Shown here: positions 29,772-40,928 of the stretch, in pieces | Layout of the letters: each line of letters begins with the position of its first letter | Position numbering within the stretch: position 1 is the stretch's first letter | Assembly: GCF_000227135.1 (NCBI RefSeq) | Contig: NC_018247.1 | Location: 97,709 to 161,708, forward strand | Source of the DNA: Leishmania donovani | Taxonomy: Eukaryota > Euglenozoa > Kinetoplastea > Trypanosomatida > Trypanosomatidae | DNA: 64,000 bases | Direction: 5' to 3' | Made by a program: the position numbers and the translations under genes | Notes under the pieces: model-generated | What the model was told of the DNA's origin: nothing | The model's input: only the letters and a program-made list of their open reading frames with translations | Databases searched by the model: none

Positions 29772-30905
29772 GGCCGCTGTGTGCTTGCGCGCGTGGACGA
29801 CGGAGCGCGGGGCAAGGCGGTGTGGAGCACGTGCGCACATGGAGATGCTGTGTGCGTTGCCGTCTTCGCACTTCCTCAGCCCCCTTCTCGCCTCCCTGCT
29901 GCTGCTGCTGCTGCGCCGCTCTGNNNNNNNNNNNNNNNNNNNNNNNNNNNNNNNNNNNNNNNNNNNNNNNNNNNNNNNNNNNNNNNNNNNNNNNNNNNNN
30001 NCACTTGGATGAACTTGTCCTCCGCAGAGTGCCGCTGCTGCTCTCTGAAGAGGCGCGGCGTGCACGAGGCTGCATGAAAACATCCTGATGACCGTGCCTG
30101 CGTGTGTGCGCCTTACGCAAATGCGTAGCGGCGCTGCCACTGCCGCTCTCTGCGTGTCTGTGTTGGTGCGCCCGCCCCTCCCGCCTTCGCATGCCGCCGC
30201 AGGATTACCACACCAACGAGTTTCTGATGTAATGAGTCCGAGCCCTTCCGCGGCGACGAGTCGATAACGCTGTCAACTGTGCAATGAGGCGCTGCGTGGT
30301 GGGCGCTGTGGGCGTGTGCGTCTGTGCTGTGTGGGCCGAAGTGGTGCGCATGCAGGCACCCCTCGACGCATGTGTGCGCGTGTGATGATACACCAAAGCA
30401 GGGAATCTCTTGTCGAGCGCCGGCGCGCGTCGCCGGCGTGGTGACATGACACACTTTGAGTAACCGAATCCATTCATTGAATTGCCTGACCCGTGCGTGT
30501 GTGTGTGCGTGTCGGACGCATGCGTGTGCTCCCACCCCCCCCCCAAATGACGAATGTGGCATCTCTCCACGGACACCGCATTCGCACTGCGGTGCGTGAC
30601 ATCACTGTTGCCTTCGAACCTAATACCAGGGCCGATGCGGGCGTGGGTGTGGGTGTGCAGNNNNNNNNNNNNNNNNNNNNNNNNNNNNNNNNNNNNNNNN
30701 NNNNNNNNNNNNNNNNNNNNNNNNNNNNNNNNNNNNNNNNNNNNNNNNNNNNNNNNNNNCCCCCCCCCAAATGACGAATGTGGCATCTCTCCACGGACAC
30801 CGCATTCGCACTGCGGTGCGTGACATCACTGTTGCCTTCGAACCTAATACCAGGGCCGATGCGGGCGTGGGTGTGGGTGTGCAGCTGAAGAGTGCCCGGA
30901 CGTGT

Positions 30906-31006
30906 GCGACTGCGTGATGAGCTATAGGTCTACGACGAACAACTCGTCTGATCACCCTTGTTGATGACCCCACACACCTTTTGCTTCCTCACTGACTGGC
31001 AGTCGC
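30906..31006 (+). ncRNA. Candidate C/D box snoRNA, copy 3
   Basis: The same structure in the partial third unit, again with all boxes and stem arms kept. The repeat ends about 70 bases later. Confidence 0.5.
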
Positions 31007-31075
31007 GGCCGCTGTGTGCTTGCGCGCGTGGACGACGGAGCGCGGGGCAAGGCGGTGTGGAGCACGTGCGCACAT

Positions 31076-32292
31076 AGAGGCTCGAATGTGGTGATGTGGG
31101 ACGCTTGGCGTAGGCCTCTTGCATTCTTATATGGCTGATGGGGATGATGGATGTGTAGGAATGGTTGTGGTTTTGGGGACATTGCTGACTATGAGGGCTG
31201 CTGTGTGGAGCAGTCGTGGGAGATGCCGGATTGTGGTGGTGGCGATGGGTATTGGGGTGTGGCTTTGGATAATGTTCTTCCGCCGTTCTTGCGTGTGCAT
31301 TTGTAGTGCGGCGCACCCGCTGGAAACCCGTTGTCTGTGTGCGTGTTTTTGGTGCCCCTGATGGACTGCTGAGCAGTCGAGAGGCGAAAACGTTTGAATG
31401 AGGCGTTGCGGCGGTGGGTATCGAAGTATTTTCCACCTGCCCTAAAAGTAGGCTGCCTCGTTAACCTCACTACCAACCTTCTGGGCGTGTTCGTGCATGT
31501 GGGCGCGTGGATGCCTGAGCGCGACTGCACTGCCAGATAAGAAACCGGAAACCCCTGCACATACACCTACTCTTTTTGACTGACGTGCGCACCATGTGTG
31601 TCTCATTCTTGTCGGCCCTCATCGTCGCTCTCCCCATCCGTGCACGACATACTTTTTTTTCTCTACGCCCTTCGTCGCGTTCGCGCCGGCAAACTTGCAC
31701 GTACCCCGATGGCTGTGCCGTTCCTTTTTCAGTGATCAACGCAAACGCGTTCTCTGATCTGCTTTTTCGCGTGTAGGAACGCCCTAGCTTTCTCTGCACC
31801 TGCTGTGGCGCCTCTCTTCTATTTACCCATATATATATATGAATACACATATGTGATCTTGTAAACTTGTGTGCTTGTTTGGAGGCCTGCGTGGCGTCAT
31901 ACTTGTTTCAGCAATCCTGTGTGACTATGTCCTCCTCCGACGCACGCTACCTCTCTTGATACGTCTAGCTCGCCACGCGTGACTAATCTTATCCCTTCCC
32001 CGCTTATTCCAGCACGAGTGCGCGCCCGTGCTAGCGGCCGTCTCTGTGGGTGCGTGTGCGCGTGCAGACGGCGTCGTCTTTATTCCTTTATGGGCTATCC
32101 ACCTATTTCTCCCAAGCTGCACGTGTCTTCGTTCGAATACGACCTTAGCATCTGATTGGCTTGGCGCACTGCCAATTCCGGCTACCGTGAAGCCGTGTCG
32201 GTTGCCGCGCTCTCTCTTCGCCTCCGACTCACTCGCACATCCGCAGCGTCGGTTTTATTGTTGTGAGCCTCGCTGTCGCCATCACAGCCTGG

Positions 32293-32324
<32 letters not shown>

Positions 32325-32483
32325 CATGAATACACGCCCTCCGTCAACGTACGCGCACATCTGCCGCATCTTTTCCACAGCCCTGTGGTCAATCGTCTCT
32401 GTGAATCGCCTCAGCGGATAAAGAACGGGCATCCCCCCTCCCCCCCCCCCACACACACACGCACGCGCGCAGAGCAACCAATC
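31076..32483 (+). other. Intergenic spacer after the array
   Basis: About 1.4 kb. The first part is GT/GGA-rich with a weak C/D-like pattern near 31140-31190 (ATGATGG then CTGA) that lacks a terminal stem. TA dinucleotide runs lie near 31828 and 32300, and a poly-C run lies near 32433. A splice acceptor probably lies in the C/CA-rich run before 32484. No gene is seen. Confidence 0.35.
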
Positions 32484-34682
32484 ATGCCGGCGACGCTCAT
32501 GAATGAGAAAGGTGACCCGTGGCGGTGGGTCGTGCTAGCCCTTTTCTGCCTCTACAGCGCGTCGAACGCAATACAGTGGATCACGTACTCGTCGATCGCG
32601 ACGGCAACTCGCACCTTCTTTGACCTGACGACGAATCAGCTGAACATGCTCTCCTCCGTCTACATGATCGTCTTCGTCGTCGGCGCCTACTTTACCTGCA
32701 CAACCTTTGAGCGCTGGGGGGTGAGGCGTGGTGTTCTTATCGGATGTGAACTGAACGCCATGGGGTCGATCCTGAAGGTGGCCCCCGGGTTGCAGAAGCC
32801 GTGCTACCTCACCCTGGTTTTGCCGCAGACCCTCAATTCGATCGCGCAGCTCTTTGTGCTGTCGACGCCGCCGCTGATTGCGGCGCAGTACTTTGCGCCG
32901 CACCAGCGTACCTTCGCGACAGCCATTGCAGCCACGGCGAACAGCCTCGGTAACGCCATCGCTCTTTTCGCACCACCCTTGATCGTCAGGTCTAGTACCG
33001 GCACCACGAAGGAGTTCATGCTGTTGTTCTGCCTTGAGATGGGCTTCTGCGTCTTGATCACTGTCGGCGTCTTCCTCTTCCTGCGGCCACCAAGCTTCAA
33101 GGCACCGAGCCAGGCACTGCTCGGGGAACTCGCGTCTGCCGAGGGTCGCGCAGCGAGCGGCCGCGCGCAGCGCCCTGTTGCACAGCAGCTGCATCAGCGG
33201 CGCGGTGACCGAGAGGAGGGGGTCGCTCCCGACGAGTTGCAGAGTGAGACCTGCAGTAATGTGCAGAACGGCGATCGCAGCAGCGTTGAGGATAAGAACG
33301 ATGACAGCGGCGTCGGCGCAGGACGAGGCCGCGCTGTCGCTCACGGCCAGCGTCACACGGCGTCAGGTGAACCAATAGCATCACACATCTCTGCGTGCGC
33401 CGGTGCACGCGGCAACAACACCAGCGTCAACCGCCCTGTTGTTGAATTCGCGGATGCGGAAGGTACGGCTAAGCCGGGCGGCGGTGCCTACAGCGCGCAG
33501 GAGGTCACTCTGGACCCATCCCCGGATTTTTACACCGAGTTTGACCGCGGCAGCATGAGCAAGCACAAGGCGATGACGATGTGGCACCGGCTTCGGCACA
33601 ACGAGCACGTGATCACGTTCCTCGAGGTCGGTCACACCATCTACCTACTTCTATGCCGCCGCGACTTCGTCTTTTTGCTTGGCGCCTTCAGTATCAGTAT
33701 GGGCAGTGTCTGGACCTACGCCTCTGTGCTGGCGCAGATCTTGGAGCCCTTCGGCGTGGCGGCCGAGCTGGCTGGCGGCATCGGTGCTTTCAACGTTATT
33801 GTCGGGACGGTGGTGTCCTACCTGGTCGGCCTCTGGGTGGACCGCACACGGCACTATAAGTACCCTCTGCTGGTTTGCTTGATGGGCTCCGTGCTGTGCT
33901 GCATCGGGCTCATCATCATCATGCTGAAGGCGCCGAGCCACACCCGCACAATGGATGGGCTCTGCTCTTTCATCTACATCTTTGCCGGCGTCTTCCAGAA
34001 CACCGCCATTCCGATCTGCTTCGAGTTCGCGATGGAGATCTCCTACCCACTGCCCGAGTCCGTGCCCGGCGCCCTCCTCATGGCCGGCGCAAACCTGTGC
34101 TCTCTAATCATGCTCTCCGTCGCCTCTATGATGCTGGGCAACGGCGTTGCATCGACCTCGGCGTGTGTCAGTGTGCTCATTCTCATCACGTGCGTGTGCG
34201 TTGTCGGCGCCATTCTCGCTGTTTTCCCGCGCGAGAAGCTCTACCGTCGCGATGCAGAGGTGGAGGCACGGCAGCAGTTGGTGGCCGCCTCCGCCGACAG
34301 CTATGCGGCTAGCACTGCGGCGACTCGTCAGTTCTACGCGAACTCATTGACGGCGCATCCGCATCCGCAGCCGCCGCTACCGCTGTCAGGGCTGGAGAAT
34401 GCTAGGCGGGGTGCACCAGCGCCGCTCAGCGGCGCCACCGGCAAGGACGCGGAGACCGAGAAGGAGATGCTGCCGCGTGCGGCACGCCGGCCTTCCGAGA
34501 CAAAGGCGCCTCCTGCCGTCGTCGCGGTGTGCAAGAGCGTCTTCGCCGATGATGAGCTTCTCGACGACGCCCTGGTGGATGCGCGGCAGCTGCAGAACCG
34601 AATGACGCGAGAGGAGATGAATGGCGGCACGCCGGGACTGGCACAACACCAAGAGGAGGAGATGTGCGCGCGGCACCGCTGA
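32484..34682 (+). CDS. SLC49/FLVCR-like major facilitator transporter
   Basis: A 732-residue polytopic protein from MPATLMNEKGDPW. The opening WRWVVLALFCLYSASNAIQW is the signature start of SLC49 proteins (FLVCR1/2, DIRC2), which export or import heme, choline or related solutes. The first six membrane helices occupy about residues 12-200. A low-complexity cytosolic loop (about 210-365) links to the second set of six helices (about 380-590), where a loop of type DRTRHYKYP follows the eighth helix. A cytosolic tail of about 140 residues ends the protein. Leishmania lacks heme synthesis, and an FLVCR-like protein is known to supply porphyrin in this genus, so heme transport is a sensible guess. 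The substrate is not decided by sequence. Confidence 0.82.
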   Translation: MPATLMNEKGDPWRWVVLALFCLYSASNAIQWITYSSIATATRTFFDLTTNQLNMLSSVYMIVFVVGAYFTCTTFERWGVRRGVLIGCELNAMGSILKVAPGLQKPCYLTLVLPQTLNSIAQLFVLSTPPLIAAQYFAPHQRTFATAIAATANSLGNAIALFAPPLIVRSSTGTTKEFMLLFCLEMGFCVLITVGVFLFLRPPSFKAPSQALLGELASAEGRAASGRAQRPVAQQLHQRRGDREEGVAPDELQSETCSNVQNGDRSSVEDKNDDSGVGAGRGRAVAHGQRHTASGEPIASHISACAGARGNNTSVNRPVVEFADAEGTAKPGGGAYSAQEVTLDPSPDFYTEFDRGSMSKHKAMTMWHRLRHNEHVITFLEVGHTIYLLLCRRDFVFLLGAFSISMGSVWTYASVLAQILEPFGVAAELAGGIGAFNVIVGTVVSYLVGLWVDRTRHYKYPLLVCLMGSVLCCIGLIIIMLKAPSHTRTMDGLCSFIYIFAGVFQNTAIPICFEFAMEISYPLPESVPGALLMAGANLCSLIMLSVASMMLGNGVASTSACVSVLILITCVCVVGAILAVFPREKLYRRDAEVEARQQLVAASADSYAASTAATRQFYANSLTAHPHPQPPLPLSGLENARRGAPAPLSGATGKDAETEKEMLPRAARRPSETKAPPAVVAVCKSVFADDELLDDALVDARQLQNRMTREEMNGGTPGLAQHQEEEMCARHR

Positions 34683-35467
34683 AGTCGTCAACGCGTCTAC
34701 AACCCCTCAACCACACATGCTCACCTCCGCTTCGCGTTGCTCGGAACTCCTCCCACTACATGGACGCGACAACGATGACGAGTGTGCTTAGTATTCTTTC
34801 AGCTGTGCGTGTGCGCCGGTGGATGTGAATATGCGTGCCTGCCCGAGTGTAATGTGCGAGCGACGCTACTCTCGCCTCAACGACTCGCCTGCTTGCGCCC
34901 GTCGTTTTTTTGAGCTGACTGCGGTCTTGCTCGGCGTAGCCATGCCGTGAGCGTTCTCTGCGTTTGCAGGCGCGCGCGCACACACACACACGCACGCACA
35001 CAGCGTGTGCACCAGAAGGCCCTTCTGCGTAAAGGACACGCCCACCTATCTTCAGATAATCAATCTCTAGAGCGAAAGCGAGCGACTGAAACAAGGGAAC
35101 TTCTCCAGGAAAGCGCATGCCGTGTGCTGCCGGTTCAGGTGGAGCGGACGGCAGGTGACAAGCGGTTGTCGGTGCGAGAGGAACGCGATTCTCTTCTTCC
35201 ACAAGCATCATGCACCATGTTGCTGGTCAGAGTAGCTGCTCCCGCCAACCCGGGAAACGCAGCCGCATACTGAGGACGGGAGGGATCGAGCATCATTCTC
35301 GCACATATGAGGAGCCTCTGCGTGCACATTTGGGCGAATGTGTGTGTGTGTGTGTCTCTGCACGTTGTGACAACTTTCCATGCCACCCCTCTCATCGCCC
35401 CCCCCCGGACTCTCCCTCTCCTCGACCCCAGTTTGGGGTGTGCGATAGCACCCAAACGTATATTCAC
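34683..35467 (+). other. Intergenic spacer
   Basis: 785 bases with CA/GT repeats (34978-35000, 35340-35356). A C/T-rich run near 35395-35430 is followed by AG sites at 35430 and 35448. No gene is seen. Confidence 0.35.
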
Positions 35468-37122
35468 ATGTTGGCTGCAGCGAGACTGCTGCCGCGTTTA
35501 CGGGCGCTCTCTGCAGCGCCGGAGAAGCGACAGCTAGCAACAGCGGCCCTCGTCCTTGGGTCGTCCTTGCCTTCTATGCCACCTTAGTGACTGCGGGCCC
35601 CGCGCAGCAGCCTCTACGCAATGCGGATGATGACGGCCAACCCTCCAATGTGAAAGACGCGCCGTCTGCGCTTGCGTTGTGGCCCTTCATCCTCATCGCT
35701 GCCGCGGCGATCGCCGTCGTCACATGGATGGTGCTGGCCGCCCTGCAGTGGTGTCGCGCCCGCAGTCGCCGCACTGAGGACGCTGCGCGAGGCGAAGAAA
35801 TCGAGGAGAGCATCCGTCTCGTGACGACCCGCCTGTACCGGATACAAGAGCTGTGGCAGGCGCATCAGCTGCGAGCCGTTTCACAGCAGCACGACTCTTG
35901 CACAGAGACGCTTCAGCACGGCCCGATGAGTGTAAAGATGCAAGAGTCTCGTGAACTCTCTCACCAACAGCTGCAAGTGCACATCTCTTCATGCAATGCG
36001 TCTGACGAAAACGCTGAGGTGCTACTGACCCCCAAGACCGCCGCGCCATCATCGTTTCACCTCCATCACTGCCGACCGCCGCCGCCGCCGCCACCGATTT
36101 ATCAGCAGCATCTGCAGAATGCATCAGTGACCTCGAGCTATCAGCCCGGTATAGCTGGTGGCAGCGACTTGCTGGCCAAGCTCAAGCCGGACTCACTCAT
36201 GTCACTGTCCTCCGCACGCGGGCTGAAAGCGACCGTGCCCCTGTCGCCCTTGATACGCAGCACCGGAATCATTCCGTCGCTTCGATCTGCGGCGTCCACA
36301 CGCGTGTTTGCTGGAATCTCAAACGCAGCCGCTTTACGTCGCTCCCTGCGCGCTCCCCAGCTGGACATGGAACCGCCGGCATTCCCCTTGCTGCCGCCGC
36401 CTACACAGCACCCGTCTAGCTCGTCATCCACTCTAACGACGTGGAGCGAATTCGAGGAGTCGCCGTTCTACCAAGTGATCTCGACTTTTCAGTTCCCGGT
36501 CGACCTCTCGGGGGAGCCGAGCGGGGGTACGGACGAGTCTGTGCTTGAAACTAGCAGTGTAGAAACATTGGTGGTGCATTACCGCGGCGGCGGCGGGGCA
36601 CAATCACCGCGCGGCACAGCTGACGACTGCGCCGAGGAAGGCATGGCTGCAATGGCGCGGCACACAGGCGTTGCGGCGGCATACAGACATGTCGACCTCC
36701 ACATCCATCTCGAAGTTGATGAGCCGGACGAAACGCCGATGCCGCAGCGGTGTCGTTATGGATGTGCTGGGGAGAAGCACCGAGGTCTCTTGCCTTCACC
36801 GACGCCGCATTCATGTCCGCGACGCTACTTTGAGGGTGATGCCGCGTTCATGAGTAATAGTCCCGCAGTAGAGGATAGCCGTGTAAACCTCGCAGCGGGC
36901 AACAACTCAGCTGCCCTACCAGCCACACGGACAGAGCGCCGTGCCCATGAGACCGTGGCTGCAGCTGTTGCCGAAGGTGGCGACTCGTCGCTGGATGCAT
37001 CTGTCTTCGCTGACGATGCGGAGTTGCAGGGACGCTTCACCCCCAGTCGCTTAAAGAGTGCGAGGGAATCGGGCGGCAGCCGACTTCTGCTCGTATCTCT
37101 GCATCCCACCGCTCTACAGTAA
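35468..37122 (+). CDS. Single-pass membrane protein, apparently frameshifted near its N-terminus
   Basis: The main frame (from 35449 to 37122, over 550 codons) has no ATG until 35728, which lies inside the transmembrane helix. A good ATG at 35468, just after splice-like AG sites, is in a different frame and stops at 35587 after 39 codons (start MLAAARLLPRLRALS). In the main frame, residues WVVLAFYATLVTAG just before 35590 look like a signal-peptide core. So the real protein probably starts at 35468 and changes frame between about 35500 and 35560. After it comes a helix LALWPFILIAAAAIAVVTW (about 35670-35730), then a long cytosolic part rich in Ser, Pro and His with no known domain. The cause could be a sequencing error or a true lesion. 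Confidence 0.6.
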
Positions 37123-38490
37123 CAGGCGCGAAACTCGCGCGTGACACGGGTGCTTCCTCCTCCGCGCACGCCAAAACCGCCACCGGCTCCCTTCCACGTC
37201 AACAGCTCCTCCACTTGACTCGCCAAGAGCGCTCTATGATGGCACCGTAGAACGCCAATTCATCGTCACCACCAACACCACTGTTACCACTGAAGTGCGT
37301 GCAGAGAAAATCGACGGAGGAAGCGCTCGACAACTCGACAACCTGCTAATGAATGCTCTATGCACAATCTACAGCGCTCCCCCCTCCCTCCCTCCCTCCC
37401 CGGTAACACGGCGGTGCCCCTGCAGTGTCTAGTGGTACGTGCTTGTATTTCACGCTCAGTGCATATGGAAGTCGTAGATGTGATGGAACGCCGCAGATAA
37501 CGCGCAGCATACCCCCTGCGTCTCAAGCTTGACCCCGTGTGTACATGTTTTCCCTTTTGCATGTCATCAACTTCTTTGCATTGAACTCCGGTTGATGTAT
37601 GCATGGCTGTCCCTTCCTTCCCTCCCTGGGTGTACCGTGTTTGTGTGTGTACGTGTGCTTGTGTGTGTGTAGGCCACGGGCCCCTCCTGCTCTCTCTCTG
37701 TGTTTTTTTTTTTGCGTTTCCCCTTCTCATCTGCTTTGCTTATTTTGTGTATTTGTGTTTATTCCTCCTCCTCGCTGCCCCGTTGAGCTACTCAGGGTGG
37801 GGGTACGGAGTGCCGTCTGTCTGCATTGACACCCTGTCACTCAGTCACTTGCACAGACACATGTGCACAAACCAGCAGCAACGCGTATGTGTGCGCGTAG
37901 CCTGCTTAGCCTGCGTCTTTAATATACTTTCCAGCGTTCCCTTTTCTATTTCTTCTCGGTTCTGCAACGTCTCACCTGCGTTGTTAGATGCTTGCGTTTT
38001 CAACGCAACGTCTGCAGCCGACCTCTACATGCAAGTGAAAGTGTCACGAGCCGTTGCGTGTGTAGAGCGTCGCTATTCCCAACGGTAGTGTCTGCGCCTT
38101 CTTGTCTCTGCACCCATCTATATCTACCTCTATAGATGTGTTTTGGCGTACTCGTGGTGCGCTATGCCTTCTTACCCCTCCTCCTTTTGGTCTTTCTCTG
38201 CCGTTCTCCTCTCGTCCTGCTCGTTCTCGCATTTTTCTTTTCATGTGTTGTGCTGATCAGGGCCGGAGCACCCCGACTGCTGCCGCGTTTCGCTGCTGAT
38301 ATTGTCGCGGACCGCACACGCACTCACACACACACACATGCATATTTACTGATTTCTTCTCTGTTTGGCTCCTCCGTTGCTGCTCTTTCATTGGTGCATG
38401 GCAGGACCGTTTTCTTTCTCCTTTTGTTGTCATGGACATCGTACAGCAACTCTTTCGGTGCGTGTTCGGCGCTCTGAGTCCGTCATGGCG
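37123..38490 (+). other. Intergenic spacer
   Basis: About 1.37 kb. A CCCT repeat lies near 37378-37400, GT runs near 37640-37670, T-rich runs at 37700-37760 and a CA run near 38320. Hydrophobic open frames (for example 37603-38088) come from T/C-rich DNA and are not credible genes. Confidence 0.35.
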
Positions 38491-39070
38491 GGGGCGACAC
38501 CGCTCAGTGCTTCGTACCTCAGGGTCCAGCACACCCGCTCTCTGTGTCGGGAAGCCAAGCAGCCCCTTATGTCCCTGCCGATGCCAGACCACCTCTGGCG
38601 CAGACAGGGTCAAGCACCCCACGGCGCAAGGAGGGGCCAGAGCGAGCCGCGACAGTGCAGACGTGTGCGCCATCCATGGGATGGGCAATGCGCCAGCCTG
38701 ACCCGCACCTACCTCACCAGGCCCTCGCACTGCCCTGCCGGTGGGGTGGTGGGGAGCCTGGGCCACCCCGATGGCGGCACCGCGTGGCGACCGGCACAAT
38801 GGGAGCGGCTGTGCGGCGACCTGCGAGGCGGGGATGGTGGGCGGAGTCTGAGTCCGAGGCGATGCTCCGATGAATGAGTAGGCGCATCGCTGTAACGTGT
38901 GTGTGTGTGTGTGCGCGTGTTCGGCTGCTTCGCACGACGCGGATGGGGGCCTGTGACAGGGCTGGTGTGTGTGTGTGTGGTGTGCGTGTGGTGTGCGTGT
39001 GGTGGTGGGGAGGTGCAGCTTAGTTTGACCTCATGCTCTATGGCCGGAGTACTGCACATGGCGAAAGAAG
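38491..39070 (+). mobile_element. SIDER2-like retroposon, full length
   Basis: An intact copy of about 580 bases without a gap, making it the best reference copy in the window. It starts at GGGGCGACACCGCTCAG and ends in the A-rich tail CACATGGCGAAAGAAG, shared with the inverted 16.8 kb copy. It has no coding capacity. Confidence 0.68.
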
Positions 39071-39965
39071 AACTGTTCGCTGCTTTCCTGTATCCCTCCA
39101 CGCTGTTCTCGGGACAGGGCGGTGCGATATGACCGGCGGGGCGCTCGGCTTGCCGTTTCACTGTACACTGAAGGTGCGCTGCTTTGCTCTACCCGGCCAA
39201 TGATGCGTCTCTCTAGTTGCCATGCTAGCTGGAGGAAGGGGCCTCTTCTCCCTCTCTCTCGCTCGTTCCACTATCCGCGCCCACAGAAGTAAGTCACACC
39301 CATCGGACCTCCTTGGTGTCCACACCCGGTGCGGCAGAAAGCGGAAAGGACTGTTGGCGCCGCACTCTTGTCGGCACACAAACAGAGTCGTATACGCGTA
39401 TTCGGTTCTCTGTTAGGAGACGCGCTCTGTTCCCGCCGGTAAGGTCCTCGATGTTGATGATGCAACCGCGCGCGCACGCACACACACAGCCCAGAAGCTG
39501 GATGGGCGCCGACACTTATGCGGAGTCGCTTAATGGCCTCGGTGCAACACTCTCTCTTCACCCTTCTTGCACGCAGCCCCAGGAGCAGCAGTCTGTTTAC
39601 GCACTTGCAAGCCCCCCTCCCCCACACACTGAAACCGGAAAACACACGCAAACACAAGTAAGCGACGAAATCCGGCTCAGTGCCGACCACACCTTTCTCG
39701 CTCGCGTCTCCAGCTCGACTCTCTTTGGTTCCTTTCGAATTTTGTACAGCCGGCTAGTCTTCTAACCTCTCTCGCTCTTTCTCTCTTCATCTCCGGCTCG
39801 CATCGGCACCCGCACTATCACCCCACCGCACGGAAGACACTCCGAAGGGGCAGCTTCTCAGCCCCGCCCGCTTCTGCCTCCCAGGACACCGCTTTACCTG
39901 TGAGTATTGCTGTTTCCACGTCTTCGCCCGTGAGGGTTGCCCAAAAGCCTTCACCCTTCATTGCG
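39071..39965 (+). other. Intergenic spacer
   Basis: About 895 bases with no gene seen. A C/T-rich stretch (39765-39800) and AG sites near 39884 precede the next ATG. Confidence 0.35.
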
Positions 39966-40928
39966 ATGAAGCGCTCGCCGTCACGCATCAGAACTGCCGC
40001 GCTCCTGGTGGCCCTCCTGGCGCTGCTCGGCACGACAGCGGTGCGGGCGTACTCGGTCCGCTATGCGGGCAGGACTTCCGCGAACGGCATCATGAACTTC
40101 GAGTCGTTGGGCTACTGCGCCCAGGATGACTCAGGGCACTCGATGATGCCGAAGCTGCGGAGCTATCAGCTATCTGCCGAAGATGTGATGTTGGCGAACA
40201 GGTTCGACATGGCCCCGATCGGTGGTGAGTCGCGCCAGTCTGCCTGCCTCAGCGAAAATTGCACGTGGCAGTTCAACCACGGCTTGCACTACCGCAACGA
40301 GTTAACGTTCTTCTATGGAGTCGTGTACAAGGACACCCTGCGCGGTGGCCCGGTCGAAGGCGTGTACAACAACTTTGCCCCTGGCCAGCCGCTCTGGTGG
40401 GGTAACGCCAGCTACTGGGGCGGCCGCCAGCCGTACATGGCGAGCAACGGCGAGTGGAGGAACGGCAACGTGGTCACGTACTACACGCAGTGGGTGTGCG
40501 AGTACTACGAGTACCAACACTCGGATGCGTCCATCTTCCCTACCTACCCGGACGGTGACGTCATCACGGAGCATTTTGCCGGCGGCTACTACCACTGCGG
40601 CAGGTTGGTGGAGCGCGACTCACAGGGTCGCTGGATCTACCAACGCTGCAAGGAGCCGTTCCCATGGTGGGCCGGTCTCGTCATCGCCGTCATCAGCCTC
40701 ATCGCGGTGGTCGTCATCATAATAGCAATCTGCTGTTGGGCCTTTTACTGCAAGCGCACGAAGGATTCCAAGGAGCGGATGCAAAAACTGGAGACGCTGG
40801 CTGACAACCCGGCGCATGTGCCGACGCAGACACAGGTGGGCCTGAGCCGCACTCCGCTCTACAACGGCGGCGATCAGTCGATCCATGATGAGTACTCCGA
40901 TGCGGAAGCCGAAGTAGGTGCGCACTAG
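39966..40928 (+). CDS. Type I membrane protein with signal peptide
   Basis: A 320-residue protein from MKRSPSRIRTAALLV. A signal peptide covers residues 1-28 (hydrophobic ALLVALLALLGTTAVRA). The ectodomain (about 29-234) has many aromatic residues and several Cys, including CLSENCTW and YCAQDD, with possible N-glycosylation at NCT and NAS. One transmembrane helix spans about 237-262 (LVIAVISLIAVVVIIIAICCW), followed by a basic stop-transfer (KRTKDSKER) and an acidic cytosolic tail with tyrosine-like sorting residues. I do not recognise the family. A surface or endosomal protein is likely. Confidence 0.75.
   Translation: MKRSPSRIRTAALLVALLALLGTTAVRAYSVRYAGRTSANGIMNFESLGYCAQDDSGHSMMPKLRSYQLSAEDVMLANRFDMAPIGGESRQSACLSENCTWQFNHGLHYRNELTFFYGVVYKDTLRGGPVEGVYNNFAPGQPLWWGNASYWGGRQPYMASNGEWRNGNVVTYYTQWVCEYYEYQHSDASIFPTYPDGDVITEHFAGGYYHCGRLVERDSQGRWIYQRCKEPFPWWAGLVIAVISLIAVVVIIIAICCWAFYCKRTKDSKERMQKLETLADNPAHVPTQTQVGLSRTPLYNGGDQSIHDEYSDAEAEVGAH

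Larger units (their letters stand above)
28221..31075 (+). repeat. Tandem array of about 1.01 kb units (two full, one partial)
   Basis: Units begin at 28221, 29342 and 30352. The raw period of 1121 in unit 1 is inflated by a 99-N gap (28733-28831) whose two edges share the same 11 bases GAGATGCTGTG; unit 2 reads through that point once with no gap, so the true period is about 1011, matching the 1010 of unit 2. Unit 2's own 78-N gap (29924-30001) replaces 81 bases seen in unit 1. A third gap (30661-30759) is followed by a repeat of 30536-30660, so copy number is uncertain. Units differ only in homopolymer C length and CTG count. Each has one C/D snoRNA candidate and a GC-rich hairpin (first copy 28287-28307). 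No protein gene is credible. Confidence 0.9.

Noticed and set aside
30835..30850. Possible tRNA B box (GTTCGAA read on the minus strand)
   Set aside because: No matching A box, acceptor stem or CCTCC-like context; it recurs only as part of the array.
28221..31075. CRISPR-like direct repeats
   Set aside because: Units are about 1 kb with no short repeat-spacer pattern, and the organism is a eukaryote.
37603..38088. Hydrophobic 161-codon frame resembling a membrane protein
   Set aside because: Hydrophobicity comes from T/C-rich and GT-rich spacer sequence (long Cys/Val/Phe runs), typical of UTRs here.
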